A DNA stretch of 64,000 nucleotides from Rhizobium sp. JAB6. Lineage in GTDB: Bacteria; Pseudomonadota; Alphaproteobacteria; Rhizobiales; Rhizobiaceae. Shown here piece after piece: positions 10,820 to 19,952 of the stretch (its first letter is position 1; each line of letters opens with the position of its first letter). The notes beneath the pieces were generated by a model. The model was not told the DNA's origin and did not search any database. It saw only the letters and a program-made list of their open reading frames with translations. The DNA is taken from contig NZ_PYJQ01000001.1 in the NCBI RefSeq assembly GCF_003024605.1, positions 157,001 to 221,000 of the forward strand, written 5' to 3'. A program made the translations under genes and the position numbers.

Positions 10820-11937
10820 TCGGCGGCCTCCCTGGCGTTCAGCGTCGGATAATCGGTGTAACCCTCGGCGCCGCCGCCATAGAAGGACGGGCGATGATAG
10901 GGACTAAGGGGAGCACCGAGACGAATGCGCTCCGGCAGATCGGGATTGGCGATGAACAGGCGGCCGAAGGCGATGGCATCGGCATGGCCGGCGACAAGTG
11001 CTGCTTCAGCCGTATCCGGCCGGAAATTGCCCGCGGCGATCAGCGTGCCCGACCATGCCGGCCGGAACAATTCCGCAGCCGAGGGCACGTTCTTGTGGTC
11101 GACTTCGGCCTGGCCGGCACCGCTGGCGCGCGGCTCGATCAGATGCAGATAGGCTAGGTTCAGCCGGTCCAGCTCGCGGATGACATGGCCGTAGAGACGC
11201 AAGGGATCGTCCTCGCTGCTGTCATTGGCGATGCCGAAGGGCGAAAGGCGGACGCCGACGCGATCCGACCCCCAGACATCAGAAACCGCCTCGACTACTT
11301 CGAGCAGCAGCCGTGTGCGGTTCTCGATCGAGCCGCCATATTGGTCGGTTCGCTGGTTGGTGCGGGCCTGCAGGAACTGCTCGATCAGATAGCCATTGGC
11401 GCCATGGATCTCGACGCCGTCGAAACCGGCCTGCTTGGCATTGGCAGCGGCCTGCGCATAAACGTCGATCAAAAGCGGCATCAGGTCGATATCGATTGCC
11501 TGCGGCGTCTCGAAGGGCACGCGTTCGAAGGAGGCGGTGAAGGCTTGGCCCTTGGCGGCAATGGCGGAAGGCGCAATCGGTGGAGCACCATCGGGCTGAT
11601 GCGAGGAATGGGAGATGCGGCCGACATGCCAGAGCTGCAGGAAGATCTTGCCGCCCTTGCAATGGACCGCGTCCGTCACCGCCTTCCAGCCGGCGATCTG
11701 TTCGGCCGTGTGGATGCCCGGCGTTGCCGGCATGCCCTGTCCGGCGCGGGAAATTTGCGAACCTTCGGAAATGATGAGCCCGCCCTCGCTGGCGCGCTGG
11801 GCATAATATTCCGCATTCAAGGCCGAGGGCACATTGCCGGGCTGGCTCGCCCGCATGCGGGTGAGAGGCGCCATGACGATGCGATGCGCGAGTTCATAAG
11901 GACCAATGGAAAGAGGCGAAAACAAAGTGGCTGTCAT
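10816..11937 (-). CDS. FMN-dependent alkene reductase, Old Yellow Enzyme family
   Basis: This 373-residue flavoenzyme of the NADH:flavin oxidoreductase family reduces activated C=C bonds in enones, maleimides or nitro compounds. Diagnostic segments are APLTRMRA near residue 24, QLWHVGRISH near residue 100, the substrate-binding HGANGYL and the family signature SIENRTR. It is preceded by AGGAG and is the first gene of a two-gene unit with the SDR protein. The role may be detoxification of electrophiles, in keeping with the other redox genes nearby; the physiological substrate is unknown. Confidence 0.92.
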   Translation of the reverse strand: MTATLFSPLSIGPYELAHRIVMAPLTRMRASQPGNVPSALNAEYYAQRASEGGLIISEGSQISRAGQGMPATPGIHTAEQIAGWKAVTDAVHCKGGKIFLQLWHVGRISHSSHQPDGAPPIAPSAIAAKGQAFTASFERVPFETPQAIDIDLMPLLIDVYAQAAANAKQAGFDGVEIHGANGYLIEQFLQARTNQRTDQYGGSIENRTRLLLEVVEAVSDVWGSDRVGVRLSPFGIANDSSEDDPLRLYGHVIRELDRLNLAYLHLIEPRASGAGQAEVDHKNVPSAAELFRPAWSGTLIAAGNFRPDTAEAALVAGHADAIAFGRLFIANPDLPERIRLGAPLSPYHRPSFYGGGAEGYTDYPTLNAREAAE

Positions 11938-12072
11938 AAAATTCTCCTGCCTGGAGCCAAATTGCTCCCCGGGGCGGAAGGGCCTGTCAGCGGCGATTCG
12001 GTCTCGGGAGTTGGAATAAGATGATGATCGTCATTTATCCGAACGATCGGACTTGCGCAACCGAATCTGATC

Positions 12073-12879
12073 TCAGGCCGAAATCCGGGCGAGAAAGGCG
12101 AGTAGGGCGGCGTTGAACTGCCCCGGCCGCTGCAGCGGCGCGAAATGGCTGACACCCGGCAGGAGGATCAATTCCGCGCCGGAAATATGGCGCGCGAGAT
12201 AATCGGAATGCTCACGCTTGATGAACTCATCGTGCTCGCTGTGCACGATGGCGACGGGCACATTGATCTCCGCGAGGTCGGCGATGGTGTAGTTCGGCTC
12301 AGTCCGCTGCATCAGACCCACGGCCTCGACGAAAGCATCGAACCCCTCTGGCGTGGCTGACAGAGCTGCGTAATCCTTCTTATGGCGAAAGAAACAGCGT
12401 TCGATGACAGGTGTCGCCACGAATTCCTTCGTGCCGCTCGGGTCCATATTGCAGGCAAAGAAGAAGACGCCGGAAACGCGCTCCGGATGGATTTTTCCAA
12501 GCACCATGCCGATACAGGCGCCATCGCTCCATCCCGCGATCGCCGCCTTGTCGATCTCCAGCCTGTCCATGACGGCGAGAACGTCGGAGGCCATGAGCTC
12601 GTAGGTGTATGGCCTCTCGTCGCGCGTGCTGCGGCCATGGCCGCGGCTGTCGACGACGACAACCCGATGGCCGGCATCGATCAGGGCCGGCACCTGATAA
12701 CCCCAATTGCCGCTGTTTCCGAGCCCGCCATGCAGGAGGATCACCGGAGTGCCGCTGCCATAGGAGGCATACCAGATATGCGCGCCATCATGATCGACAT
12801 GGCCTCCCACTTTGGTATCCGGCAAGGGTGCCGCTCCTTCGGCTTCGAAGCGGCGAAGCTCATCGTCGTGAAATTCCAT
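12073..12879 (-). CDS. Alpha/beta hydrolase
   Basis: This 268-residue serine hydrolase has the alpha/beta fold. The oxyanion segment LLHGGLGNSG lies near residue 44, the nucleophile elbow GWSDGAC near residue 113, and a catalytic His in GVSHFAP near residue 247. The ATG at 12879 follows a G-rich ribosome binding site. The frame is open another 100 codons upstream but runs into the divergent or adjacent regulator and lacks family similarity there. The substrate could be an ester or lactone. It shares its strand with the LysR gene upstream and may be controlled by it. Confidence 0.85.
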   Translation of the reverse strand: MEFHDDELRRFEAEGAAPLPDTKVGGHVDHDGAHIWYASYGSGTPVILLHGGLGNSGNWGYQVPALIDAGHRVVVVDSRGHGRSTRDERPYTYELMASDVLAVMDRLEIDKAAIAGWSDGACIGMVLGKIHPERVSGVFFFACNMDPSGTKEFVATPVIERCFFRHKKDYAALSATPEGFDAFVEAVGLMQRTEPNYTIADLAEINVPVAIVHSEHDEFIKREHSDYLARHISGAELILLPGVSHFAPLQRPGQFNAALLAFLARISA

Positions 12880-12964
12880 ACCCACCCCCCATTGCGCCCT
12901 CTCCTGCCGGCAGCCGTGCGGCGAGATTAGTCGATCCGGGCTCGGTTTTCCAACAGCGGAGACA

Positions 12965-13846
12965 TCAAGGCGTTGCCAGATGCTCGAAAAGATCGCGAGC
13001 CGGCGAGGGCAGCTCTTCGAGAGAGCGGACGCAGATCGAAAGCCGGCGCGTGGCCCATTGGTCGGTGAGGCGAAGAGTTGCAATTTTCGCGGATCGGCTG
13101 CAGCGACGTGCCGCCGTTTCCGGCACGATGCCGAGGCCAATGCCTTGGCCTGCCATCCCGCAGATGCTCTCGAAGGTCCGCATGCGCACACGCATTTTCA
13201 GCCGGATGCCGAGCCGGGCGGCCTGCGCATCGATATGGTCCTGCAGCGCTCCGCCTGCAAGCCCCACGAAATGCTCGTGCAGGATTTCCGCAAAAACGAT
13301 CTGCCTTGCCGCGGCAAGCGCATGATCGCTAGATATCACCACCACCAACCGGTCGATCGCGAAGGGTCGCAATACCAAGCCCGACGTATCGACTGCATCC
13401 GAAAGGATGCCGATCTCGGCCAGCCCGGCCGAAACGGCACGCGCGATCTCGATGCTCTGACGCTCCCTGACATCGATATCGGTTCGAGGGTGTCTTGCCA
13501 TCCAGTCGGCAAGGCGCGGCGGCAGGTATTCGGCGATCGCGGCGGTGTTGGCGAGAAGCCGGATGGTCGCGCGCAGGCCGCTTGCATGTTCGCCAAGCTC
13601 ACCGCGCATCTGTGTCAGTTGCCGCTGGATCATCCGTGCATGATGGGCCAGCGCTTCGCCGGCGGGCGTCGGATTTACGCCGCGCCGCCCGCGTTCCAGA
13701 AGCCGCACACCGCCATTTGCCTCCATGTCGCGCAGCCGCTCGCTGGCGGACGGCAGCGAAAGCCCGACATCTGCGGCTCCATGCGTGATGCTGCCGGCAT
13801 CGACGACGGCGAGGAAGAGGCGAAGGTCGGTCAGATCGAAGCGCAT
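12965..13846 (-). CDS. LysR-family transcriptional regulator
   Basis: This 293-residue regulator has an N-terminal winged helix (LRLFLAVVDAGSITHGAADVGLS, residues 8-30) and a C-terminal LysR substrate-binding domain. It is divergent from the TauE/SafE exporter gene with a 99-bp spacer, the usual LysR arrangement. The exporter is therefore its most likely target, suggesting an anion or sulfonate signal. The alpha/beta hydrolase downstream may be cotranscribed. Confidence 0.9.
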   Translation of the reverse strand: MRFDLTDLRLFLAVVDAGSITHGAADVGLSLPSASERLRDMEANGGVRLLERGRRGVNPTPAGEALAHHARMIQRQLTQMRGELGEHASGLRATIRLLANTAAIAEYLPPRLADWMARHPRTDIDVRERQSIEIARAVSAGLAEIGILSDAVDTSGLVLRPFAIDRLVVVISSDHALAAARQIVFAEILHEHFVGLAGGALQDHIDAQAARLGIRLKMRVRMRTFESICGMAGQGIGLGIVPETAARRCSRSAKIATLRLTDQWATRRLSICVRSLEELPSPARDLFEHLATP

Positions 13847-13945
13847 GGAGTTCAGATTACCGCATCTCTAGCCTTCGGAATAGCCGAAGGCTCTCTTCGC
13901 ATCATCCGCATTGTGCAGGTCCTTGTCCCTGCTAGTGGATGGGGC

Positions 13946-14695
13946 ATGATGGATCATTCGATATGGCTTGTCGTCGCGATCTTCGCGACCTTCTTCGCGG
14001 CCGGCATGGTCAAGGGCGTCACCGGCATGGGGCTGCCGACCGTGGCGATGGGCGTCCTGGGTGTGCTGATCTCGCCGCTCACGGCGGCTAGCTTGCTGAT
14101 CGTGCCCTCCTTCGTCACCAATGTCTGGCAGCTTCTGGCAGGTCCGAATTTCGCCAGGCTCGGCCGCCGCCTCTTCCTTTTGGCCCTCGCCATAACCGCC
14201 GGAACATTTGGCGGCTCATATCTTCTCGCCGCCGGCGATACCCGCGTGACCACAATGGCGCTGGGAGCAGCTCTTGTTATCTATGCCGGCCATGCTCTCC
14301 TTGCCCGCCAGCTTCGCGTGCCGCCACGGCTGGAGCCGCTGTTGTCACCGATCATCGGTTTGATCACCGGCCTTTTGACCGGCGCAACCGGCGTCTTCGT
14401 CGTTCCGGCTGTGCCCTATCTGCAGGCGCTGTGGCTGGAGAAGGAGGAGCTGGTTCAGGCGCTCGGCCTTTCCTTCACGGTCTCGACAGGGGCTCTCGCC
14501 GTCGCGCTCGCCTGGCACGGTGCATTCCGCATCGACAATCTCGCGCTCTCTACCCTGGCGATCGTCCCGGCGCTTGCCGGCATGTGGGCGGGCCAGATCA
14601 TCCGCAATCGCGTCGGCCCTGCCACATTCCGCCGCTGCTTTCTGATCTGCCTTCTGGTGCTTGGCGCCGAGATGGTCGTCAAAGCCGCTTTTTGA
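13946..14695 (+). CDS. TauE/SafE-family anion/sulfite exporter
   Basis: This 249-residue inner-membrane protein has about eight hydrophobic helices and the TauE/SafE glycine-rich motif VKGVTGMGLPTVAMG near residues 20-34. A matching repeat, LTGATGVFVVPAVPYLQ, occurs in the second half. Members export sulfite, sulfoacetate and related organic anions, but the substrate here is unknown. The ATG at 13946 is followed immediately by a second ATG at 13949 and either could be used. The long open frame upstream is antisense to the LysR gene and is not coding. Confidence 0.85.
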   Translation: MMDHSIWLVVAIFATFFAAGMVKGVTGMGLPTVAMGVLGVLISPLTAASLLIVPSFVTNVWQLLAGPNFARLGRRLFLLALAITAGTFGGSYLLAAGDTRVTTMALGAALVIYAGHALLARQLRVPPRLEPLLSPIIGLITGLLTGATGVFVVPAVPYLQALWLEKEELVQALGLSFTVSTGALAVALAWHGAFRIDNLALSTLAIVPALAGMWAGQIIRNRVGPATFRRCFLICLLVLGAEMVVKAAF

Positions 14696-14775
14696 GGCGG
14701 TCTCATATTGCCGGGTTGCCTTGTGGGTAGCCATATACTTCCGGGTTTGTTTCGAAAGTGAGGTGTCACCGATCG

Positions 14776-15360
14776 ATGGAAGAAGAGCAGCGAGAGATTT
14801 CCGATAACAATCCATTGGCCGATGCACTGCTTGTCGTCGATATTCAGAATGCTTTCGTACAAGGACCGAGTGCAGTTCCCGGCCATGTGATGTTGAGGTC
14901 GGCGGTGAAGGTACTGCTCGACAAGGCCCGGTCGGCATGGGCGCCGGTGATTTTCCTGCAGAACGATGGTCCGGCGGGTGCGCTGGACGAGCCGCTTCGA
15001 CCGGGGTGGAAACTCCATTTTCCACCTCTATCCGGCGAAGTGGTTATCAGGAAAACGGAAGATGACGGCTTCGAGGGCACCGATCTTGACACCATTCTGA
15101 CGGCCTTCGGCGTAAAAAATCTGGTGATCTGCGGCGTGCTTTCGGAAATGTGTGTTGCCGCGACGGCGCGGGCGGCTCTTGAGCGCGGCTATGGTGTGCT
15201 GCTGCCGCACGATGCCCACGCGACCTACGATGTTCCCCCCGGGCCCGGTTCGCAGGGCGTGCCTGCCGCTATGGCGGCAAGAGCGGCCGAATGGTCGCTG
15301 GGCGACGAGATCACGATCTGCGCCTCGGCGAACGAGGTTCAATTCAGAAAAAGATCTTAA
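14776..15360 (+). CDS. Isochorismatase-family cysteine hydrolase
   Basis: This 194-residue protein has the nicotinamidase/isochorismatase fold. The catalytic triad is visible as Asp in LVVDIQNAF near residue 20, Lys in IRKTEDDGF, and Cys in SEMCVAAT near residue 128. The family includes nicotinamidases, N-carbamoylsarcosine amidases and isochorismatases. The lack of a clear metal-binding DxHxxxH pattern argues against nicotinamidase, so the substrate is open. The gene stands alone on the plus strand, with start ATG 14776 chosen over an in-frame GTG 18 bases upstream. Confidence 0.82.
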   Translation: MEEEQREISDNNPLADALLVVDIQNAFVQGPSAVPGHVMLRSAVKVLLDKARSAWAPVIFLQNDGPAGALDEPLRPGWKLHFPPLSGEVVIRKTEDDGFEGTDLDTILTAFGVKNLVICGVLSEMCVAATARAALERGYGVLLPHDAHATYDVPPGPGSQGVPAAMAARAAEWSLGDEITICASANEVQFRKRS

Positions 15361-15431
15361 CCAAAAATCCAGCCATCCCGGAATCCGGCGGCCTCTTGAA
15401 CGGCACGTCGAATCGTAATAATTGAAGTTAC

Positions 15432-15881
15432 ATGAAACGCGATAGCCGACTTTCTTCCGTTCTCCATGCTCTTCTCCATATGGCCGAGCAGGATGGACCG
15501 CTGACCTCCGAAACCCTGGCGCAGTGCATGCACACCAATCCGGTCGTCGTGCGCCGCACCATGGGATTGCTGCGCGAGGTTGGCATCGTCAACTCCGCCA
15601 AGGGGCATACCGGCGGCTGGACGATCACTGCCGATCTCAAGACCGTCACGCTGCGGCAGTTGCACGAAGCGCTCGGCGAACCCGCTGTCTTCGCCATCGG
15701 CAATCGCAACGAGACGCCGGAATGTCTCGTCGAGCAATCGGTCAATTCCGTTCTTGATGATACCTTTGCCGAGGCCGAGGCCTTGCTGCTCCGGCGCTTC
15801 GAAAATGTCACGCTTGCCGATCTCGCCGCCGAATTTGCGCGGCGTCATGCGCACTGGCGCCCGGAAAGGACCCTGTCATGA
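15432..15881 (+). CDS. Rrf2-family transcriptional regulator
   Basis: This 149-residue winged-helix regulator has the Rrf2 pattern: an N-terminal HALLHMAEQ, recognition helix NPVVVRRTMGLLREVGIV, and a wing with GGWTI. No cluster of three cysteines is present (single Cys in the effector region), so it is unlikely to carry an Fe-S cluster like IscR or NsrR. It overlaps the downstream flavoprotein gene by four bases (ATGA), so it probably controls that gene and itself. Such Rrf2/thioredoxin-reductase-like pairs usually respond to redox or electrophile stress. Confidence 0.9.
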   Translation: MKRDSRLSSVLHALLHMAEQDGPLTSETLAQCMHTNPVVVRRTMGLLREVGIVNSAKGHTGGWTITADLKTVTLRQLHEALGEPAVFAIGNRNETPECLVEQSVNSVLDDTFAEAEALLLRRFENVTLADLAAEFARRHAHWRPERTLS

Positions 15882-16759
15882 CCCACGACGTCATCGTCAT
15901 TGGCGGTAGCTACGCCGGCATGGCGGCCGCCCTTCAGCTTCTGCGTGCCCGCCGCAGGGTGCTGGTCATCGATGCCGGCAAGCGGCGCAATCGTTTCACC
16001 GAGGAATCTCATGGCTTTCTCGGCCAGGATGGCGTCAACCCCGGCGAGATCGCCCGCAAGGCGCGCGAGCAGCTCTCCACCTATCCGACCTTGACCTGGA
16101 TCGAAGGCACGGCCGAACAGGCCGAGGGCGAGAAGGACGCCTTTGCCGTCACTACGGCGGACGGCGTGCGCCATGACAGCCGGCGCCTTCTCTTCGCAAC
16201 CGGCGTCTCCGATTCCCTGCCCGAGATCGAGGGGCTTGGCGAACGCTGGGGCAAGAACGTGTTCCATTGCCCCTATTGCCATGGCTATGAACTCGATCAG
16301 GGCCGCATCGGTTGCATCGCCACCGGCCCGATGTCGCTCCACCAGGCGCAATTGCTGCCGGAATGGGGAGATGTGACATTCTTCCTCAACGGCAGCTTTG
16401 CTCCGGATGAGGCTGAGCGCGCCGATCTCGCTGCCCGCGGCGTGACGATCGAGGAAACACCGGTAGCAAGGCTGGAAGGAAAGGCCGATGTGCGGCTTGC
16501 CGATGGACGCCTGCTGCCGTTTGCCGGCCTCTTCACCGCGACGCGCGTGTCGCCCTCGAGCCCGATCGCCGAGCGGCTCGGCTGCGCAATCGAAGAAACG
16601 CTGTTCGGCACCCAAATCCAGACTGACGCCATGAAGGAAACCACCGTGCCGGGCGCCTTTGCCTGTGGTGATGCCGCCCGTATCCCGCATTCAGTGTCGC
16701 TCGCCGTCGGCGACGGCGCTTGGGCGGGTGCGCAGCTGCATCGCTCGCTGGTGTTTTAA
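15878..16759 (+). CDS. FAD/NAD(P)-dependent oxidoreductase, thioredoxin reductase-like
   Basis: This 293-residue flavoprotein has the thioredoxin-reductase architecture: FAD-binding GGSYAGMAAA near residue 8, a CPYCHG motif near residue 130 where TrxB has its redox-active CxxC, and a C-terminal FAD motif ACGDAAR. CPYCHG-type proteins form a distinct branch whose partners are mostly unknown. The protein is shorter than TrxB because the NADPH domain is compact. Its start codon overlaps the stop of the Rrf2 regulator, so the pair is one operon. The electron acceptor is unidentified. Confidence 0.88.
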   Translation: MTHDVIVIGGSYAGMAAALQLLRARRRVLVIDAGKRRNRFTEESHGFLGQDGVNPGEIARKAREQLSTYPTLTWIEGTAEQAEGEKDAFAVTTADGVRHDSRRLLFATGVSDSLPEIEGLGERWGKNVFHCPYCHGYELDQGRIGCIATGPMSLHQAQLLPEWGDVTFFLNGSFAPDEAERADLAARGVTIEETPVARLEGKADVRLADGRLLPFAGLFTATRVSPSSPIAERLGCAIEETLFGTQIQTDAMKETTVPGAFACGDAARIPHSVSLAVGDGAWAGAQLHRSLVF

Positions 16760-16799
16760 TGCTGGTTTTGGAGGGCTCGGCCCTCCGAAACCGGCGTCC

Positions 16800-17255
16800 C
16801 TATCTATTCCCCTCCGGCACCTTCACGATAACCGTCTCGTCCGGGCCGACGGCACGCCCGTCCTGCGCCCGGATGTCGAGCTGCACCGGCTGACCCGTGG
16901 CGCGATCCACCAGCACCGAATGCTCTTCCGCCGGCGCAAAGAGATGGCGCTCGCCGAATTGGCGCAGCGCCACCATGACCGGAAAGAGATCTTTTCCCAT
17001 CGCTGTCAGCCGATATTCCATGCGCGAGCCGCCTTCGCTTGTCGGCACAAGCTCCAGAATGCCGCTTGCGACGAGCGTACGCAGGCGTTCGGTCAAAATG
17101 TTCTTGGCGATGCCGAGGCTCTTTTGAAATTCACCGAAGCGCGTCAGCCCGTCGAAGGCGTCGCGTACGATAAGGAGCGACCACCAGTCGCCGATGACGT
17201 CGAGCGATCGCGCGCTCGGGCAGTAATCGCCCTTCAGACTTTTTCGGGCGACCAT
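16800..17255 (-). CDS. HxlR-family transcriptional regulator
   Basis: This 151-residue winged-helix protein has the HxlR hallmark CPSARSLDVIGDWWSLLIVRD at the N-terminus, including the conserved redox-capable Cys at residue 12, then FGEFQKSLGIAKNILTERL. It is divergent from an MFS transporter with a 109-bp gap carrying an inverted repeat. It most likely represses the transporter in response to an electrophile, a quinone or a drug. The C-terminal 40 residues form an extra strand-rich extension beyond the minimal HxlR domain. Confidence 0.9.
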   Translation of the reverse strand: MVARKSLKGDYCPSARSLDVIGDWWSLLIVRDAFDGLTRFGEFQKSLGIAKNILTERLRTLVASGILELVPTSEGGSRMEYRLTAMGKDLFPVMVALRQFGERHLFAPAEEHSVLVDRATGQPVQLDIRAQDGRAVGPDETVIVKVPEGNR

Positions 17256-17302
17256 CGCCTTAGCCTTTTCGGTCTTTTGTCAGTAGAAATGGTTGCATGA
17301 TT

Positions 17303-17332
17303 AAACCAATAATGTTACTCGATTGTTGGTTT
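17303..17332. promoter_or_regulatory. Inverted repeat in the HxlR-MFS divergent promoter
   Basis: AAACCAA (17303-17309) and TTGGTTT (17326-17332) form an inverted repeat with a 16-base spacer. Short ATTAAACC words are repeated directly on both sides (near 17299 and 17336). It lies just upstream of the MFS gene ribosome binding site and is a candidate HxlR site. Confidence 0.5.
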
Positions 17333-17364
17333 CATTATTAAACCGAAGAATCGGGAGTTTTGCA

Positions 17365-18675
17365 ATGACGATCGATCAGGACGCGCCGCCGGCCGGTAGC
17401 GCGAAGGATGCCGCGCGCCTTGATTCCGTGCGAGAAGGTGCGCTTCAGCATGCCGGACACTCAGGAAAAGCCAACTCCTCGCTTACGCGCGCCCCGATTT
17501 TCCTCTTTGCCGTCGCGAGCGGCCTTGCTGTCGCCAATGCCTATTTTGCCCATCCGCTTCTCGATGTGATGGCGGACGATCTCAAGCTGTCGCGCACCAT
17601 TGCAGGCCTCATTGTCGGGGCGACGCAGCTCGGTTACGGGCTTGGTCTCATCCTGCTGGTGCCGCTCGGCGATTTGGTTGACCGACGCAAGCTCATCATC
17701 GTGCAATCGCTGCTGAGTGTTGCGGCACTTCTCTGCGTGGGCTTTTCCGCCAGTGCGATGATGCTGCTCGCCTCCATGGCCGCGGTCGGTTTTCTGGCCG
17801 TCGTGACACAGGCGCTGGTCGCCTATGCGGCGAGCCTGGCGCATCCCGCCGAGCGCGGCCATATCGTCGGCATGGTCACGAGCGGCATCGTGCTCGGCAT
17901 CTTGCTGGCGCGCAGTGTCGCGGGAACGCTGACCGATCTTTCCGGCTGGCGGGCTGTCTACATTGTCTCGGCCGCGCTGACGCTGGTGATCACGCTTCTC
18001 CTTTGGCGCGCGCTGCCGAGGCAGGAGAAGCCGAAGAGCGGACTCTCCTATTTCGGTCTCATCCGCTCGCTCGGCACCCTGCTGATCGAAGAACCGGTCC
18101 TGCGCATCCGCGCCGTGATCGCCATGCTGATCTTCGCCAATATCACCATGCTGCTCGCCCCTTTGGTGCTCCCGCTGACCGCTCCTCCTTATTCGCTGTC
18201 CCATACCGAAGTCGGCCTGTTCGGCCTTGCCGGCGCGGCGGGCGCACTCGGCGCCGTCAGGGCAGGGCGCTGGGCCGATCGCGGCCATGGTCAGCGCACG
18301 ACGGGCATTGCACTCGCGCTGATGCTCCTTGCCTGGCTGCCGATCTCGATGCTGGATCGCTCGATCTGCTGGCTGATCCTCGGCGTCCTCATCATCGATT
18401 TTGGCCTGCAGGCGACGCACGTCACCAACCAGGGCTTGATCTATCGTGTTCGACCGGACGCGCAGAACAGGCTGACCGCCGCCTATATGGTCTTCTACTC
18501 CATCGGCAGCGCCATCGGCTCCTCGACATCGACGATCATCTATGCCCATGCGGGTTGGACGGGCGTCTGCATCTCCGGTGCTGCCATAAGCCTTGTGACG
18601 CTGCTCTTCTGGGCGCTGACCTTACACGCAACGCCTGAGGTTGCGACGCAGAGCGTCGGTCGGAAAAATAGCTAG
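17365..18675 (+). CDS. MFS transporter (drug/metabolite efflux type)
   Basis: This 436-residue inner-membrane transporter has about 12 hydrophobic helices after a 50-residue hydrophilic N-terminus. The motif-A-like loop LGDLVDRRKLI near residue 110 and the second-half RAGRWADRGHGQR loop mark the Major Facilitator Superfamily. The ATG at 17365 follows GGGAG. It is divergent from the HxlR regulator, suggesting inducible export of a toxic small molecule. The substrate cannot be assigned. Confidence 0.9.
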   Translation: MTIDQDAPPAGSAKDAARLDSVREGALQHAGHSGKANSSLTRAPIFLFAVASGLAVANAYFAHPLLDVMADDLKLSRTIAGLIVGATQLGYGLGLILLVPLGDLVDRRKLIIVQSLLSVAALLCVGFSASAMMLLASMAAVGFLAVVTQALVAYAASLAHPAERGHIVGMVTSGIVLGILLARSVAGTLTDLSGWRAVYIVSAALTLVITLLLWRALPRQEKPKSGLSYFGLIRSLGTLLIEEPVLRIRAVIAMLIFANITMLLAPLVLPLTAPPYSLSHTEVGLFGLAGAAGALGAVRAGRWADRGHGQRTTGIALALMLLAWLPISMLDRSICWLILGVLIIDFGLQATHVTNQGLIYRVRPDAQNRLTAAYMVFYSIGSAIGSSTSTIIYAHAGWTGVCISGAAISLVTLLFWALTLHATPEVATQSVGRKNS

Positions 18676-18757
18676 CTTTCCGGTGGGGAGGCGGTGCCCA
18701 GCTGCTCCTCCAACAATGAGAGCGCCCCGGCCTATTAGGATTGAAGGACCCCGCCGA

Positions 18758-19696
18758 TCAGCCCCGGCCGGATGGCGCTTGGTCCGTATCGAAGAACTGT
18801 GCACGATGCTGGCGAACCCATTCTTCGATGCCCGTAGGCTGGAAATCCTCGAGGCCGGCCCGCGGCTTGAAGGGCTCGGCCAGCATCTCATTCGCCTCTT
18901 CCGGATGCGACGCGAAGAAGCGGAATTTCGAGGCGACGCGGCGCCCTGTTCCCGGACCCATCGCGGCATCCACATCTCGTTCGAACGCGTCGAGCGGCTG
19001 CTGGCGATAGGCAATCCGGCGACCAAGCCCCGCACGGATCCGCGTGACAAGCTCGTTTCCATCAACGCTTTCCGGGCCGGCAATGCAATAGTCGCCGGAT
19101 GTAATGCCGCGTTCCAAAAGACTGACGGCAGCGCGGGCGCAATCGTCGACCGAGGTCCAGGCGATCCGCTGGGATTCGGCAATCGGTGGCGCAAAGATCC
19201 CATGCTCGACTATGTCCTTGCGCGCCGATGGCTTCAAGAGATTGTCGAGATACATTGTAGGGCGGATGATGGCGAAGGGCAGGCTTGAAGCGCGGATGAC
19301 GTCCTCGACCATCGCGTTGGCGACGAAGCTCGGTTCCGCACAAGGCGCCGGGCGGCTGGCGCTCGCGAGCTTGAGGACAACGGATGTCATGCCGGATGCG
19401 AGCGAAGCCGATATCGCATTGTCGGCCTGGATTCGCATATCCTCCTGTGCGCCGATCGGGATCTGCAGCACGGCATGCACAATGCCGACGCTGGCGGCAC
19501 GAAGCGAGGCGGCATCGCGAATATCCCCCTCGACAAGCTCGACGCCGAGCGCCGAAAGAGCGGAGGCGCGTCTTCGGTCTCGCACAAGCGCCCGCACCTT
19601 GAAGCCGCGCCGACGTGCGGCGCGTACGACTGCGCTGCCTTGGACGCCGGCGGCGAGATAGATAAGGATGGGCTGGGATTGATCGATAGTGGACAT
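18758..19696 (-). CDS. NmrA-like NAD(P)-binding protein
   Basis: This 312-residue atypical SDR of the NmrA/HSCARG type begins with the dinucleotide-binding segment IYLAAGVQGSAVVRAARRRG (residues 11-30) and RALVRD. Typical proteins of this family sense NAD(P)H balance or reduce quinones. The start is the ATG at 19696. The open frame continues upstream for 58 codons without family similarity. It lies convergent to the MFS gene, with 82 bp between them. No partner is obvious. Confidence 0.82.
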   Translation of the reverse strand: MSTIDQSQPILIYLAAGVQGSAVVRAARRRGFKVRALVRDRRRASALSALGVELVEGDIRDAASLRAASVGIVHAVLQIPIGAQEDMRIQADNAISASLASGMTSVVLKLASASRPAPCAEPSFVANAMVEDVIRASSLPFAIIRPTMYLDNLLKPSARKDIVEHGIFAPPIAESQRIAWTSVDDCARAAVSLLERGITSGDYCIAGPESVDGNELVTRIRAGLGRRIAYRQQPLDAFERDVDAAMGPGTGRRVASKFRFFASHPEEANEMLAEPFKPRAGLEDFQPTGIEEWVRQHRAQFFDTDQAPSGRG

Positions 19697-19952
19697 GGTA
19701 CGGCTCCTTCGAACATGGTCTGCCGAGGGAGCATCGTCAAATGGCCACCACCGCGCAGACCCGAAACGCGCACAAGGCGCAGGGACTGTCGGGGTATCCG
19801 CGCAGGCGCGGAACAGAGCTTCTCCACGGAAGGAAGAAGGGCCTGGGCCTACCGAGACCAAGCCAGCCATTTTCGACGGCCGATATCTAGATTGGCTTTG
19901 CGGATGCTGTCAATGGAGAGATGGGCGCCGGCACGCGCGTCACGGTACTTGC

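Noticed and set aside
12980..13945. Long upstream extension of the TauE/SafE reading frame
   Set aside because: It is antisense to the LysR gene and lacks membrane segments; the exporter begins at 13946.
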